Shown: positions 53,019 to 63,434, counted from the stretch's first letter. The stretch: 64,000 bases of DNA from Clostridium sp. JN-9 (GCF_004103695.1 NZ_CP035280.1:2170001-2234000); one strand, 5' to 3'. Made by a program: numbers and translations. Notes: generated from the letters alone by a model not told the origin.

Positions 53019-53867
53019 TTATATATTATAATCCTTTAGTTTTTTTCCATCAGCGTCAATCCAGTATTCGTTTCCTGAAACATAGCCTTGTGTAACCACA
53101 CCAGCCGCCGCTGAAGGAGATGAAAAAGTATATTCTTTTTCAAATACCCAGTCCGCAATTATTTTATTCTTTATCAGTTTATCAAGCAAGTCACTATATC
53201 TGCTTTCTTTAAATGTTTTTGATGAGCAATTTTCTACAACCTTGCTGCCAGGTAAAACTGTAAATCCCTTATCAGAATAAAAGCCTTTTGCATTAGCGCC
53301 TGCTTTAGTTTTGCAATAAAAATAAGTCTTATCAGAAGATTCACCAGATGCTCCTGCCGAGTTTTCCAATATTGTATATCCGATTGCGCCCATAAGCATA
53401 TCAACATTATCAGAGAATTCCTGCATAGCAGCTATCTCTGCACGCTTTAGTGTCATATTCGGAGATGATTTCTGTGTCAGAAGATTATATGTACTGGAAT
53501 GTTTGACCTGCTCACAATAATAATTTTCAAGATGTCTTATAAGTGCTTTATTAAGGTCTTTTCCAGAAACACAAACCGCAGCTTGCCAGAAGAACTTTTC
53601 TTTGCCATTCTTATGGTCATTAATGTGCTGTTTTAATCTTAAAAGTAAGTTTTCAGCCTCTCCAACATATACGGATTCACCTGTCTCTTCACTGTTACAG
53701 AATAGAAAATATATACCAGGTTTGTTCAGTTCAGCACCTGTATATGTATTAACTTCTTTTCTCGGTAATTTTATTACCATGCCATTCCAATTAAGCATCT
53801 CTAACTCAATAGGGCCGTCTGATGAACCAGTAGGCAAAAAAATATTAATTGATTTCGAATATGCCAT
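53019..53867 (-). CDS. GIY-YIG nuclease domain protein with DUF4357
   Basis: The 282-residue protein has the GIY-YIG nuclease core: GIYFLFCNSEETGESVYVGEAENLLLRLKQH near residues 50-85, with the downstream ALIRHLENYYCEQ glutamate region. The last third is a DUF4357 domain (GFYSDKGFTVLPGSKVVEN and the SSPSAAAGVVTQGYVSGNEYW block). The family is often found in defence islands with restriction or transposon genes and is thought to be a DNA endonuclease. It is upstream of the ToxIN locus and on the same strand. Confidence 0.88.
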   Translation of the reverse strand: MAYSKSINIFLPTGSSDGPIELEMLNWNGMVIKLPRKEVNTYTGAELNKPGIYFLFCNSEETGESVYVGEAENLLLRLKQHINDHKNGKEKFFWQAAVCVSGKDLNKALIRHLENYYCEQVKHSSTYNLLTQKSSPNMTLKRAEIAAMQEFSDNVDMLMGAIGYTILENSAGASGESSDKTYFYCKTKAGANAKGFYSDKGFTVLPGSKVVENCSSKTFKESRYSDLLDKLIKNKIIADWVFEKEYTFSSPSAAAGVVTQGYVSGNEYWIDADGKKLKDYNI

Positions 53868-53938
53868 ATACCTAACCTCCCATTTATTATTTCTATTTTC
53901 TCAACCCACCCAATAATAATCCTATCCATTCAACTATC

Positions 53939-54397
53939 CTATTTCATAGATATATTTTTAATCATAACAATCAAATCATCAACAACTTGATCTACCGATT
54001 GATTATTTATAAAATACTTATTTTCAATCTTTTTAAAAGTCTTTCTTGCATAAACAATATCTTCATGTATTTCTTTTATATAATAATCTTTGTGCAAACT
54101 CTTATATATATCATCTTTGCAAATATTATCTTCATCATCAGTAAAAACAAGTCTTTGAAAAATATGTTCTTCTGTGTCTTGTAATTCAATTGCAATTACT
54201 TGTTCCAAGTCTAAAAGAAAGTTGAAATTTCTTGCATAATAAATTGGACTTACTGCAATTACAATATTCTCTTTATATTCCTCTAATAAATCGCCTAAAA
54301 TTTTACCCTTTATTTTACATCTCTCATCACTATATGGATAATCGTGAATAAATCTTTCCAAAGTCGTGTGTAATCTCTTTTTTATTTCTTCATCCAT
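53939..54397 (-). CDS. Unknown protein, charged and mostly helical
   Basis: The 152-residue protein begins MDEEIKKRLHTTLERFIHDY and is rich in Glu, Asp and Lys. A central segment, ENIVIAVSPIYYARNFNFLLDL, is more hydrophobic. It has no recognised motif. It lies 17 bases after the methyltransferase gene, so the two probably share a transcript. The ribosome site is weak (no clear AGGAGG). Confidence 0.5.
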   Translation of the reverse strand: MDEEIKKRLHTTLERFIHDYPYSDERCKIKGKILGDLLEEYKENIVIAVSPIYYARNFNFLLDLEQVIAIELQDTEEHIFQRLVFTDDEDNICKDDIYKSLHKDYYIKEIHEDIVYARKTFKKIENKYFINNQSVDQVVDDLIVMIKNISMK

Positions 54398-54414
54398 ATC
54401 AAGAAAAGAATATC

Positions 54415-55143
54415 TTAATTTTTCAGCGCTCTGATTAGCAACATCATCGGGCGACGCATTTCATCTGACATACCGGGAATGTCCATCATATCGGCGCTTG
54501 GCATGGCTTCTTCAACAACTTCCAAACGAAATCTAGCATTTATGAGTCCCATCAGAATCTGCGTCAGTGTGTGATGCTGCTTCGTGACATTCTGCCCAAG
54601 AAAATGAGTAACTCGCTCTCCGGGATAAAAATAATCATCAACAGGCCAATACAGCGGTTTACTACTGGAATTATAAATCCAGTCCTGCTTCACACCTGCC
54701 GTAAAGACAGGATGTTCAATGTTAAGAAGAAAAATACCATCTGTCTTTAGCGTTAAGTATACCTTTCTGAAAATTGCGTCAATGTCTGCAATGTAATGAA
54801 GTACCAGATTAGAAATCACGCAATCAAATGAATCGGCAGGATAATCATAATCGTCAAGACTGCAGACTCTATAGATGATTTTGGGATCATTGTTTTTTTC
54901 TTTTGCCTCATGTATCATTTTTTCGCTTAAGTCGATGCCAAGCACTTGTTTTGCACCACATTCCACAGCATATTTGCAGTGCCAGCCGTAACCGCATCCA
55001 AGATCAAGTACACTTTTACCGCTTAAGTCTGGAAATAAAGCTTTGAACTGATGCCATTCACCCGCTCCAGATAAGCCATGTTGACTTCGCGTCATCTTCG
55101 CATACTCATCGAAAAATTGCTTATCATCATAAATATTGTTCAT
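54415..55143 (-). CDS. Class I SAM-dependent methyltransferase
   Basis: The 242-residue protein has the SAM-binding motif VLDLGCGYGWHCKYAVECG followed by VLGIDLSEKMI and the motif IV-like DCVISNLVLHYIADI. It is a small-molecule-type methyltransferase (UbiE/Methyltransf_11 layout). The substrate is unknown. It starts behind GAGGTGAG. The genes around it are unrelated accessory genes, and it may be cargo of the region. Confidence 0.88.
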   Translation of the reverse strand: MNNIYDDKQFFDEYAKMTRSQHGLSGAGEWHQFKALFPDLSGKSVLDLGCGYGWHCKYAVECGAKQVLGIDLSEKMIHEAKEKNNDPKIIYRVCSLDDYDYPADSFDCVISNLVLHYIADIDAIFRKVYLTLKTDGIFLLNIEHPVFTAGVKQDWIYNSSSKPLYWPVDDYFYPGERVTHFLGQNVTKQHHTLTQILMGLINARFRLEVVEEAMPSADMMDIPGMSDEMRRPMMLLIRALKN

Positions 55144-55400
55144 ATACTCACCTCAATAAATTTTAATTTCATTTTTCTATTCATACTGCTCGTAAGCATA
55201 TTGCATCCTTAAAACATTATCTTTAAAGAACATGTTACAGCATTTCAAATCAAAATCTCTGTAATCCTATTCCTTTTCTTCTCCAGAAAATATTTCTACC
55301 GCTTTTGGGACTTCTCATGTCTAATCAGTATGTTTAATTGCTTCCAAAATCATTTGTATTACAACCTTCCTTTTCCTATCACTTATTTTTATGTTCCTTC

Positions 55401-56552
55401 CTATGCAGTAGCCGCTTTTGCAATGTAGATGTTTTCCGAATCAAACATCAATTGCATTGACTGATTGTATAAATTATCTATAGTATGGATGTTTTCAATG
55501 AATGAACTGATATAATTGGTCTGTCTATCTGCAAGTACCTGCATTACATTTTGTGTTCTGTTAGTATCTACATCCTGAAGAATTCCACCAGCCTTGAGGA
55601 GATTTTCGCCAAACTGCGACTTACTGATTACAGGAATTTTCTCTACCATCTTTCCGGCACCACTACTTAGTTTTGATAGTCCCTTTAGGGCATACCCTTC
55701 AAGAGAAGCCTCGGAGTCCTTTTTAATTTTTTCGGTGCACTTTTCATACAAAGCAGTGTAGTCACTGGAATATTCCTGAATCTTACTTGCTATACTGTTT
55801 AAATAGTTAGTATCGAAATTTTCAAGAAGCATAACCTCCAGGAATGATGAGAAGGAAAATGTGTACAGCGCCAATTGATAATCGTTTAATCGGGCCATTG
55901 TCTTGTTTAATGTAGCTTTGACTTCCTGATTGCTATGGAATAGAGCTTTTTTACTGAATGCCTTTGTAATCTGCTCACGATAAAGTATAATGCTCTGCTC
56001 GGCCTCGCGCTTAATATCCTGAACTAAAATATGCTTGTGGTCTTTGTATTTATTGTTGTCCCAATTGAATTTATAGTTGTTCAGAACATCGGCTAACGCA
56101 TTAAGGTTACCCTTGAGCTTTGCTTCCTCTTTCATTTCTAAAAAGGCAAGTATCTCTTTTTGCGCTTCATTGATAGCGTCTAATTTCTTTTCAACAGCCA
56201 TAATAGCTACTGCCATACAAAGCATAGTTGGATCAAGTGGTACCTGCGTCATTCTAGCAAGACCACCACCAACGCTGCCATTGGCTGCTTGAAGATTACC
56301 AATAAACTTACCGCCTTTTTGAAACATAGTCTTTCCTGCAGTATCAACAAAATACAAACCACTTTGTCCAGCACCGCCCGCTGCATAGCTTACAAGCTGT
56401 GTTAAGGGTTGGAAAGCTACACCAAGTGCAGCTGCTTTCTCGATAGGGAACTTCTGCGTTTCAGTCATATCGATATTCATTTTTACAAGCTCTGACGGAG
56501 GATAATATTCAACATCCATCATTGCTTGAACAAGGGCATTTTTATTTTCCAT
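55401..56552 (-). CDS. Unknown protein with a Gly-rich region and long helical part
   Basis: The 383-residue protein starts at ATG 56552 (MENKNALVQAMMDVEYYPPSE) behind TTGGAGGAAAC. Residues 60-110 are Gly/Ala-rich and may form a hydrophobic beta-like section. A strongly hydrophobic helix, TMLCMAVAIMAVEKKLDA, follows, then a long coiled coil. It may be membrane-linked or a pore-type protein, but no known family is evident. It sits alone between the methyltransferase and DUF6518 genes. Confidence 0.5.
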   Translation of the reverse strand: MENKNALVQAMMDVEYYPPSELVKMNIDMTETQKFPIEKAAALGVAFQPLTQLVSYAAGGAGQSGLYFVDTAGKTMFQKGGKFIGNLQAANGSVGGGLARMTQVPLDPTMLCMAVAIMAVEKKLDAINEAQKEILAFLEMKEEAKLKGNLNALADVLNNYKFNWDNNKYKDHKHILVQDIKREAEQSIILYREQITKAFSKKALFHSNQEVKATLNKTMARLNDYQLALYTFSFSSFLEVMLLENFDTNYLNSIASKIQEYSSDYTALYEKCTEKIKKDSEASLEGYALKGLSKLSSGAGKMVEKIPVISKSQFGENLLKAGGILQDVDTNRTQNVMQVLADRQTNYISSFIENIHTIDNLYNQSMQLMFDSENIYIAKAATA

Positions 56553-56706
56553 TATTGTTTCCTCCAATATTAAATCTATAACAGTGTTTGTAAATTTCGC
56601 GTTTTTCTATGACATCAGTCCTATAGTCTAAACTATAACGATACCCTGTGTAGATATTGTTTCCGAAGGGCATTTTGATGCTTATTTTTCTTTGCTTTTA
56701 AAATTA

Positions 56707-56840
56707 TTATAACTCTGAAATGGCTTGAAATAAAGACTTTTTGTCACCCCACTTATTCACTCTTGACATCAAAACTACCGTCTCAGCATACCTTGAACGG
56801 TCAATAAAGATGCCGCTTGAACCCGGTGGGACCTTTGTGG
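56707..56840 (-). pseudogene. Short coding remnant, perhaps from an RNA methyltransferase
   Basis: A minus-strand frame ends at TAA 56709-56707 and reads STKVPPGSSGIFIDRSRYAE and then TVVLMSRVNKWGDKKSLFQ. The ETVVLMSRV end is common at the C-terminus of rRNA uracil methyltransferase-like proteins on clostridial mobile elements. There is no start site and upstream it degenerates, so it is a remnant at best. Confidence 0.3.
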
Positions 56841-56866
56841 AAGAATGTTTTCTTAATATATCGTTT

Positions 56867-57481
56867 TTATGTTGTTAACTTATAAAGAAGCTCATATGCG
56901 GCAACTCCCAATACTGTATATGAACAGAATGAAATTAGTGGCTTCCATTGATAAAAAGCCTTCTTATATATGATAAAGTACAGAGCCAGGCCTAATAGAA
57001 TCCTTCCTATAACCGCAGGGATCATATGCATATATTCAGATAAATGGATTATTTCGCTTAGGCCTTCCGCGAGGAAAACGGCAGGAAGAAGGCTTGCCCC
57101 CCAATTATAATGCGTACTCTTTTGTCTGTAAAGATTAGCGCCAAATCCGAAAATAATACCGGCAATTACAGCACATATAAGCCAGAGATAGAAGTAGAAG
57201 TCTCCGAAAACAAAGGTGTGCTGATTAAAAATGGATTCTGCCCAATAATAGGAAATAACACAGACCATCAGTGTTTCAGCACAGAGCATAATTGCGGGGA
57301 GCTTTTTTTCCGCAGTGGAAGCCATAAAGAAGGCTGGAATTAGCCAAATAGCACCTGAGTTTGCTAATGAGTTTAATGAACCGGGAAGGTATTTCTGTCC
57401 CATAGCCGTCAATATACCTATTAATAGTCCAAGTAAGAGGGCATATATTCCTTTAAAAACGTTTTTTGTGTTTAAATTCAT
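56867..57481 (-). CDS. DUF6518-like membrane protein
   Basis: The protein is about 204 residues with seven or so hydrophobic helices (ALLLGLLIGILTAMG, AIWLIPAFFMAST, AIMLCAETLMVCVISYY and others). ATG 57481 (MNLNTKNVFKGIYALL) follows GGAGTGATACC and fits better than the upstream TTG at 57499. The spacing of loops recalls DUF6518, whose role is unknown. It has no operon partner. Confidence 0.6.
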   Translation of the reverse strand: MNLNTKNVFKGIYALLLGLLIGILTAMGQKYLPGSLNSLANSGAIWLIPAFFMASTAEKKLPAIMLCAETLMVCVISYYWAESIFNQHTFVFGDFYFYLWLICAVIAGIIFGFGANLYRQKSTHYNWGASLLPAVFLAEGLSEIIHLSEYMHMIPAVIGRILLGLALYFIIYKKAFYQWKPLISFCSYTVLGVAAYELLYKLTT

Positions 57482-57585
57482 GGTATCACTCCAATCCAAT
57501 CTCTGTTTGTATCCTTATATTTTATGACATAAAGTATATCCTTAAAGGTTCGTAGTTTGGGTTACTGCAAATTCGCACAAATCCC

Positions 57586-58980
57586 TTATTTGTCAATGCT
57601 TTTCTCATGCTCAAGCAGGCAAATTGCTTCTGTGTGAGGTGTGTGCGGGAACATATCCATAAGTACCACCTTTTTAATGGCATACCCTGCTTCACTTAAT
57701 GATTTTAAATCTACCATTAGTGATTTAGGGTTACAGGACACATATACTATTTCAGGTGCATTAAATTTAATAACATAATCCATGGCCTTTGGATGCACAC
57801 CTGGGCGGGGAGGATCTAAAATAATTAAATCAGGTTTTTCATGGATGTTTTTAATTACCTGTGCCACATCACCTGCTATAAATTCACAATTAGTTAATCC
57901 ATTAAGCTTTGCATTCTCATTAGCAGCTTTTACAGCCTCCTCTATGAGCTCAATGCCTATAACCTTTTTAGCCTCAGGTGCTGCAATCTGACCTATGGTT
58001 CCTGTACCGCAGTATAAATCAAATACTACCTTGGCTTTACTTTCCTCTATGAAATCCTTAACAATGGAGTAAAGCTTTTCAGCTCCCCTTGAATTTGTCT
58101 GAAAAAAGGAAAAAGGTGATATTTTAAATTTAAGTCCAAGTATTTCTTCTGTTATGTGGTCTTCACCGTACAGTACTTTAATTTCATCGGGCTGAACAAT
58201 CTCTGACAGTCTATCATTTATGGTGTGAATAAATCCTTTAAATACACCATCATAGTCTGCATTTACAAGCAATTCAGTTAATGGCTTTAAATCAAAGTTA
58301 ACCTGAGAGGTTGTGACCAGGTTCACAAGGATCTCTCCTGTGCTCTTAGCCTTTCTTACTACCAGATTTCTTAAATATCCTTCTTTTTTCATTACTTTAT
58401 AAAAGGTCAGATTTTCTTTCCTGAAATAATTAACTATTATAGTAATAATCTTTCTAAAATCATTGTCTACAATTTTACAGTGATCTACAGTAATAACACT
58501 GAAGGATTTGTTTTTAACATGCATTCCAAGGTTAAGCTGTCCACCCTTCTCATAGTTTCCAAAGGTGAACTCCATTTTATTTCTGTATTCATATAATTCC
58601 GGACTATACTGAATTTCCAGATTATTAAACACTTCTGCTTCTTCTTTGCTCACTGCAGCTTCCAAATTATCCTTAAATAGTTTTAATACCTGTTGTTTTT
58701 TTAACTCCAATTGTTTTTCATAGGGTATAAATTGTGATGTGCATCCGCCGCACTGACCAAAATGAGGGCATTCTGCTTCTATTTTATAAGGCACATCCTT
58801 TAGTACACTTACTATTTTTGCTTCTGCATAATCTTTTTTCTTTTTAATTATCCTTGCTATGACCTTTTGGCCAGGAATAGCTCCCTTTATATATATTTTA
58901 AAATCATCTAAATAAGCTACCCCAAGTGCTGGGAATTCAGAATGTTCTATAATAAATTCATATTCATTTCCTTTTCTCAT
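57586..58980 (-). CDS. rlmD: 23S rRNA (uracil-C5)-methyltransferase (RlmD/RumA type)
   Basis: The 464-residue protein has a TRAM-like N-terminus, the Cys cluster [16 protein letters not shown] (CxxxxxCxxC, for a 4Fe-4S centre), SAM motif [17 protein letters not shown], the [15 protein letters not shown] motif and the catalytic Cys in [11 protein letters not shown]. The C-terminus is [16 protein letters not shown]. It methylates uracil in 23S rRNA. ATG 58980 with GGAGATAATA is chosen over ATG 58992. It is a core gene, here next to the RDD gene. Confidence 0.95.
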   Translation of the reverse strand: MRKGNEYEFIIEHSEFPALGVAYLDDFKIYIKGAIPGQKVIARIIKKKKDYAEAKIVSVLKDVPYKIEAECPHFGQCGGCTSQFIPYEKQLELKKQQVLKLFKDNLEAAVSKEEAEVFNNLEIQYSPELYEYRNKMEFTFGNYEKGGQLNLGMHVKNKSFSVITVDHCKIVDNDFRKIITIIVNYFRKENLTFYKVMKKEGYLRNLVVRKAKSTGEILVNLVTTSQVNFDLKPLTELLVNADYDGVFKGFIHTINDRLSEIVQPDEIKVLYGEDHITEEILGLKFKISPFSFFQTNSRGAEKLYSIVKDFIEESKAKVVFDLYCGTGTIGQIAAPEAKKVIGIELIEEAVKAANENAKLNGLTNCEFIAGDVAQVIKNIHEKPDLIILDPPRPGVHPKAMDYVIKFNAPEIVYVSCNPKSLMVDLKSLSEAGYAIKKVVLMDMFPHTPHTEAICLLEHEKSIDK

Positions 58981-58998
58981 TATTATCTCCATTCATAA

Positions 58999-59045
58999 TT
59001 AATTAGCCATGTTTTAAATATTTATCTAAAGCATGGCTATTAATT
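58999..59045. terminator. Inverted repeat before rlmD
   Basis: TTAATTAGCCATG at 58999-59011 pairs with CATGGCTATTAATT at 59032-59045. It lies just past the end of the RDD gene and may terminate it; there is no long T run. Confidence 0.5.
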
Positions 59046-59056
59046 GATGTATATTT

Positions 59057-59470
59057 TTATTTAATTCTTATAGTTTTTAAGCCGCTTAACTTCTTTCCTA
59101 TAGTATTCTTCTTTTTAGATGTTTCCATTATAGCTGGAAGTAAAACTGATATTACTGTAAAGAAAATAAGTATCATAGCTGATTTATCTGGAAAATATAT
59201 TCCTATTGTATGTTTCAGTATAAAGTTTAACAAATAAAACAATATTACTGAAACTGCTATATTTACTGCTGTATCAACTAATCCAGCCAGAAAGCTTTCT
59301 GAAAATCTGAGATTGCCGCTATGTATGCTGCTAAGTGACTCTAAAGCTTCTGTGTCATTTGAAGTTTCCATAGTTTCTTCTTTATTTTCTGATGCCTGTT
59401 CTTTATTTGAACTTTCCGGCTTGGCCTGTTCTATTTCATTTGTACCTTTTTCATTGTCATTTTCACTCAT
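59057..59470 (-). CDS. RDD-family membrane protein
   Basis: The 137-residue protein has an acidic Glu/Asn-rich first half of about 65 residues with no fold, then two transmembrane helices (LVDTAVNIAVSVILFYLLNF and MILIFFTVISVLLPAI) and the RDD-like end NTIGKKLSGLKTI. The family is of unknown function, possibly ion transport. It starts behind AGGAGGTATT and is divergent from ltaS. Confidence 0.7.
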   Translation of the reverse strand: MSENDNEKGTNEIEQAKPESSNKEQASENKEETMETSNDTEALESLSSIHSGNLRFSESFLAGLVDTAVNIAVSVILFYLLNFILKHTIGIYFPDKSAMILIFFTVISVLLPAIMETSKKKNTIGKKLSGLKTIRIK

Positions 59471-59678
59471 GTCTAAATACCTCCTACAAATTTACATCAT
59501 ATTTTATTATGCTATAGTATTGCACTTATGTAAATACTATTTTAAAATATAAGGTATTGTTTTGGATGTTTAATAGTTTCGTAATAATTTATTAACATAT
59601 TCTTTTAATATTATACACAAATTATTATTATACTTTTAATAGGTGTCTTATTTACCTGGGTGTTCTGGAGGTTTATTA

Positions 59679-61541
59679 ATGAATTCAATAAAAAGTTATA
59701 TTATAGATATATCAGATGTGCTTTTTTTTACAATTATTATAACCATAAAATCTATATTTTTTTCAAAGTATTTAAATTACGCAGACGTTACAAAGCATAT
59801 ATTCTGGCCTATTTTTTCATCGGTTATAATTTTAGCAGGCATATCTTTTTTATTTAAAAAGAAAGCAAGGGCAAGATTTCTTTTTATTCTTAATGTTTTA
59901 ATTACTATATTTATCATAAGCGACATTACATATTTCAAATATTTTAAGGATTTAATTTCCATACCTGTGCTGAAAAACGGCATAATGCTTGGAGCTGTAA
60001 AAAGCAGCGTTGGTAATCTTTTTGATTTTAGAGATTTATTATATGCTGCTGATTTAGTTTTTATAGTTCCTGTTATTCACCGCATTAAGTATAAAAAAGG
60101 CAGAGAATATTCCACTAAAATTAAGCTGGCTTTTTTTTCTGTATTATTGGTTTTCGGACTAAGTATTGATGCATTTAGTATGATTTCCTTGGAAAAAGAA
60201 CAGCCAAGGCTGTTAACTACCATGTATAACAGAGTTTATGTAGTAAAAAAACTTGGTATAGTAAATTATCATGCTCTTGACCTTTTTAGCGCAGCTTCAG
60301 TGCAGATAGCTAAAAGCACACCTGTTTCTTCTAAAACTGAAAATCAGATAAAATCATTTTTGCAAAGCAATTCCGAAAAAAGTACAAACTACAAGGGTTA
60401 TGCTAATGGCAAAAATCTATTAATGATACAGGTTGAAGCACTGCAGAACTTTGTAATAGGCAGTAAAATAAATGGAGTAGAAGTAACACCTAATTTAAAT
60501 AAATGGGTAAATAAAAGTATGTACTTTAATAACTTTTATTATCAGATAGCAGCAGGAGGAACCTCAGATGCTGAGTTTATGACCAATAACTCATTATATC
60601 CTGCTCCATCAGGCGCAGCATATTACTTATACTGCGGTAATTCATTTAATTCCATGCCTCAGGCCTTTAAGGAAAAAGGCTATACCACTGCTGCAATGCA
60701 TGGCTACAGAGAAACCTTCTGGAATAGAAATGTTATGTATAAAAAAATGCAGTTTGATAAATTCTATAATGAAAATGACTATAATTTAAAGGAAACTATA
60801 GGGCTTGGATTAAGCGATAAGGAATTTTTAAATCAATCCATAGAAAAAATAAAAAGCTTAAAGCAGCCTTACTATTCTTTTATGATTACACTAAGCAGTC
60901 ATTTTCCTTATGATGATACAAAAAATTACGGTAACTTTAACGTGGGCGAATATGAAAATACTATGCTTGGCAATTACTTAGAGGCCATTCACTATACAGA
61001 TGCTCAGTTGGGTGCATTCCTTGATAAAATGGAAAGCCAGGGGTTGCTTGATAATACAGTTGTAGTTTTATATGGAGATCACTATGCAATACCAAAAAGT
61101 GATGAAGCAAGCCTAAATAAATTTTTAAATATAACAAAGCCAAATGAACTTTCCTGGATGGAACTTCAAAAAGTACCTATGTTCATCCACTTTCCAAAGG
61201 ATGCAAACAAGGGAGTAAACAGTACTTATACAGGTGAAATGGATGTTTATCCAACCATTGCAAATTTGTTCAATTTACCTGCCAAGTCTCTTTTGGGGAA
61301 GGATGTTTTAAATCCTAAAAATGAAAATGTGATTTTTAGGAATGGCTCCTTTACTGATGGAAGTGTATTTTATTTATCTCAAAGTTCAAATTATTATGAT
61401 ATTAAATCAGGCAGTAAAATCTCAGAAAATGATGCTCTTAAAAGTAAAAAAGAAAATGTATTAAATCAGCTGGAATATTCTGATGAAATAATGAAGCATG
61501 ACTTACTGAAAAAATTTGATAAAGAAACAAAAAGTAAATAA
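59679..61541 (+). CDS. Lipoteichoic acid synthase-family sulfatase-fold membrane enzyme
   Basis: The 620-residue protein has five N-terminal membrane helices and an extracellular sulfatase-fold domain. Key sites: Glu in LMIQVEALQNF, the catalytic Thr in AAGGTSDAEFMTNNSLYP (LtaS: GKTSDSEF), SSHFPYDD, and the metal residues in VLYGDHYAI. It uses phosphatidylglycerol as glycerol-phosphate donor to build surface polymer. ATG 59679 behind GGAGGTTTATTA is chosen; the open frame begins at 59643. It is the only gene of its unit, with a terminator behind it. Confidence 0.9.
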   Translation: MNSIKSYIIDISDVLFFTIIITIKSIFFSKYLNYADVTKHIFWPIFSSVIILAGISFLFKKKARARFLFILNVLITIFIISDITYFKYFKDLISIPVLKNGIMLGAVKSSVGNLFDFRDLLYAADLVFIVPVIHRIKYKKGREYSTKIKLAFFSVLLVFGLSIDAFSMISLEKEQPRLLTTMYNRVYVVKKLGIVNYHALDLFSAASVQIAKSTPVSSKTENQIKSFLQSNSEKSTNYKGYANGKNLLMIQVEALQNFVIGSKINGVEVTPNLNKWVNKSMYFNNFYYQIAAGGTSDAEFMTNNSLYPAPSGAAYYLYCGNSFNSMPQAFKEKGYTTAAMHGYRETFWNRNVMYKKMQFDKFYNENDYNLKETIGLGLSDKEFLNQSIEKIKSLKQPYYSFMITLSSHFPYDDTKNYGNFNVGEYENTMLGNYLEAIHYTDAQLGAFLDKMESQGLLDNTVVVLYGDHYAIPKSDEASLNKFLNITKPNELSWMELQKVPMFIHFPKDANKGVNSTYTGEMDVYPTIANLFNLPAKSLLGKDVLNPKNENVIFRNGSFTDGSVFYLSQSSNYYDIKSGSKISENDALKSKKENVLNQLEYSDEIMKHDLLKKFDKETKSK

Positions 61542-61544
61542 AAT

Positions 61545-61580
61545 AAAGGCATTCTTTTAAACTCCAGAAAGAATGCCTTT
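61545..61580. terminator. Bidirectional Rho-independent terminator
   Basis: AAAGGCATTCTTT at 61545-61557 pairs perfectly with AAAGAATGCCTTT at 61568-61580 around a 10-nt loop, with A and T runs on both sides. It serves both the ltaS-like gene and the convergent gene. Confidence 0.88.
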
Positions 61581-61590
61581 TCTTTATTAA

Positions 61591-62484
61591 TCACCACATT
61601 GATAAATTCCAGTTAACTTTTAAGCTTATTGATTTATTTGGCTCAATTTTCTTCATTCCTCCTAAAATTTCAAGCTCTGCATATGGAAGTGTAGTATCTG
61701 CATAAACTTCAATATTGCTGCCATGAGGATATACAACCTGCCCTTCATACATAAATTTCTTTTTTAAAATAATGTCATTATCATAAGCTGTACATTTGTA
61801 GCTTACTTCTCCGGAGTCTGTAACCACACCTATTTTAAACTTTTCTTTTCTATTGCAGTTTATGGTTAATATTTTTCTATCTTCTTTTCTTATGGAGTAT
61901 GCATTACTGGAGGGAATGTCAAAATCCTGATAAAATGTTATGCCCCCTGTAAACACATTGGAGTTTAGTTTTATTTCAGCAAATCCAGGGGATAGAACCT
62001 GAGTATTATCCCAAACAGCCCACTGTACTGCCTTTTCACTGTGGTTCACTATTGTTTCCTGAACATACATATCACTACTGTTATCATATAAAGTAATAGT
62101 TCTTATAAATTGAAGGCCCTGTATAGGCTTTGTTTCAGATATACGAGAGATAAGCTTCAGCTCAATTGATTTTTCAGATTTTTTTATTTCGTAGCTGAAT
62201 GTATTTTGGTCAATATCAAATACAGGAGGCCACTGCCACACTGTCTGTGGTGCAGGCCAGCCTTTATATCCTCCGAAGTTCATCCAGTTTTCAGCAGTTC
62301 TTTCCTTATTTATATCATTGTTTTTTCCTATTAATTCTTCATTTCTGTACAGCACATTTAAACCATTAATGGAATATTCCAGTATCCTTCCGCCCTGCTT
62401 GGGCACCGCAATAACATTGATTATTCCATTACTCATGCATATTTCTTCAGTTTCTTTATTTTTTCTTATATTATAATTTATCAT
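61591..62484 (-). CDS. DUF4380-like sugar-binding-fold protein
   Basis: The 297-residue protein starts at ATG 62484 (MINYNIRKNKETEEI) behind GGAGGTCAAA. It has the galactose-mutarotase-like beta-sandwich look: VIAVPKQGGRILEYSI, NFGGYKGWPAPQTVWQWPP, and ETIVNHSEKAVQWAVWDNTQV. The N-terminal GGRI and WPAPQ blocks recall DUF4380. Possibly an aldose-epimerase relative; no catalytic pair can be assigned. Confidence 0.65.
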   Translation of the reverse strand: MINYNIRKNKETEEICMSNGIINVIAVPKQGGRILEYSINGLNVLYRNEELIGKNNDINKERTAENWMNFGGYKGWPAPQTVWQWPPVFDIDQNTFSYEIKKSEKSIELKLISRISETKPIQGLQFIRTITLYDNSSDMYVQETIVNHSEKAVQWAVWDNTQVLSPGFAEIKLNSNVFTGGITFYQDFDIPSSNAYSIRKEDRKILTINCNRKEKFKIGVVTDSGEVSYKCTAYDNDIILKKKFMYEGQVVYPHGSNIEVYADTTLPYAELEILGGMKKIEPNKSISLKVNWNLSMW

Positions 62485-62633
62485 TTTGACCTCCATACAT
62501 TAATTATATTCCTAAGCATTATTATATTAACTCAATTGCCCTAATAGCATATAAAAACTCTGTTTACCTTTAATTACAATGTGTGATAAAATATTTATAT
62601 CATATACCCTATAAAATGAGGAAGGTGCTGGTA

Positions 62634-63398
62634 ATGACCTATACTGTATTCAACTTTATATTTGTATGTGCTGCAGGCTTTTTTGCAGCTATAGTGGATT
62701 CAATTGCAGGCGGAGGAGGATTAATAAGCCTTCCAGCTTTTTTATTAGTTGGGGTTTCACCTCACTATGCATTGGGTACGAATAAATTTGCAGCTTCCTG
62801 TGCATCCTTTACAAGTTCTGTGAAATTTATAAAAAGCGGCAAAACTGATTCTAAGCTTTTAAAATATTTAATCCCATTTACTTTATTAGGTGCTGCAGTT
62901 GGAGTGCAGATAGTTCTTAAAATTGATCAAAAATATCTTTATACAATGGTCCTCATAATGATTCTTGCTGTCGGTATTTATAGTTTATTTTCTAAAACCA
63001 TTGGCTTAGAAGATAAATTTACTGGCTTAAGCATGGGGAAAATTATATTAGGTATCCTATTAGCCTTTTCATTAGGTTTTTATGATGGCTTTTTTGGTCC
63101 AGGCACCGGCTCATTCTTAATTTTCGGCTTAATAAAAATATTTGGTTTTGATTTTGTAAGAGCAGGAGGCAATGGTAAAATATTAAATTTTGTAAGCAAT
63201 ATAACTTCTCTTATTTTATTTGCTTTTCATGGGCAGATATCTTATTTAATTGGAATACCTGTAGCCATATGTATGATATTAGGTGCTAAAATAGGTACGG
63301 AAATGGTTCTCTCTAAAGGTGCAAAGCTTATGAAGCCTATTTTTGTAACCATGTCCCTGGCTGTAGCAGTAAAAATGCTGTACAACCTTCTATGTTAA
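62634..63398 (+). CDS. TauE/SafE-family (TSUP) membrane transporter
   Basis: The 254-residue protein has about eight membrane helices. Family blocks are AAIVDSIAGGGGLISLPAFLLVGVSPHYALGTNKF near the N-terminus and FYDGFFGPGTGSFLIF with VRAGGNGKILNFVSN. ATG 62634 lies behind GAGGAAGGTG; the open frame begins at 62583. The family moves sulfite, sulfoacetate or other organic anions. The substrate here is unknown. A terminator follows. Confidence 0.9.
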   Translation: MTYTVFNFIFVCAAGFFAAIVDSIAGGGGLISLPAFLLVGVSPHYALGTNKFAASCASFTSSVKFIKSGKTDSKLLKYLIPFTLLGAAVGVQIVLKIDQKYLYTMVLIMILAVGIYSLFSKTIGLEDKFTGLSMGKIILGILLAFSLGFYDGFFGPGTGSFLIFGLIKIFGFDFVRAGGNGKILNFVSNITSLILFAFHGQISYLIGIPVAICMILGAKIGTEMVLSKGAKLMKPIFVTMSLAVAVKMLYNLLC

Positions 63399-63432
63399 AA
63401 AAAGCGCAGTTTTAAAATAACTGCACTTTTTT
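63398..63432. terminator. Terminator between convergent genes
   Basis: AAAAAAAGCGCAGTT and AACTGCACTTTTTT pair around TTAAAAT, with one mismatch. It is flanked by A and T runs, so it can act both ways. Confidence 0.78.
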
Positions 63433-63434
63433 AA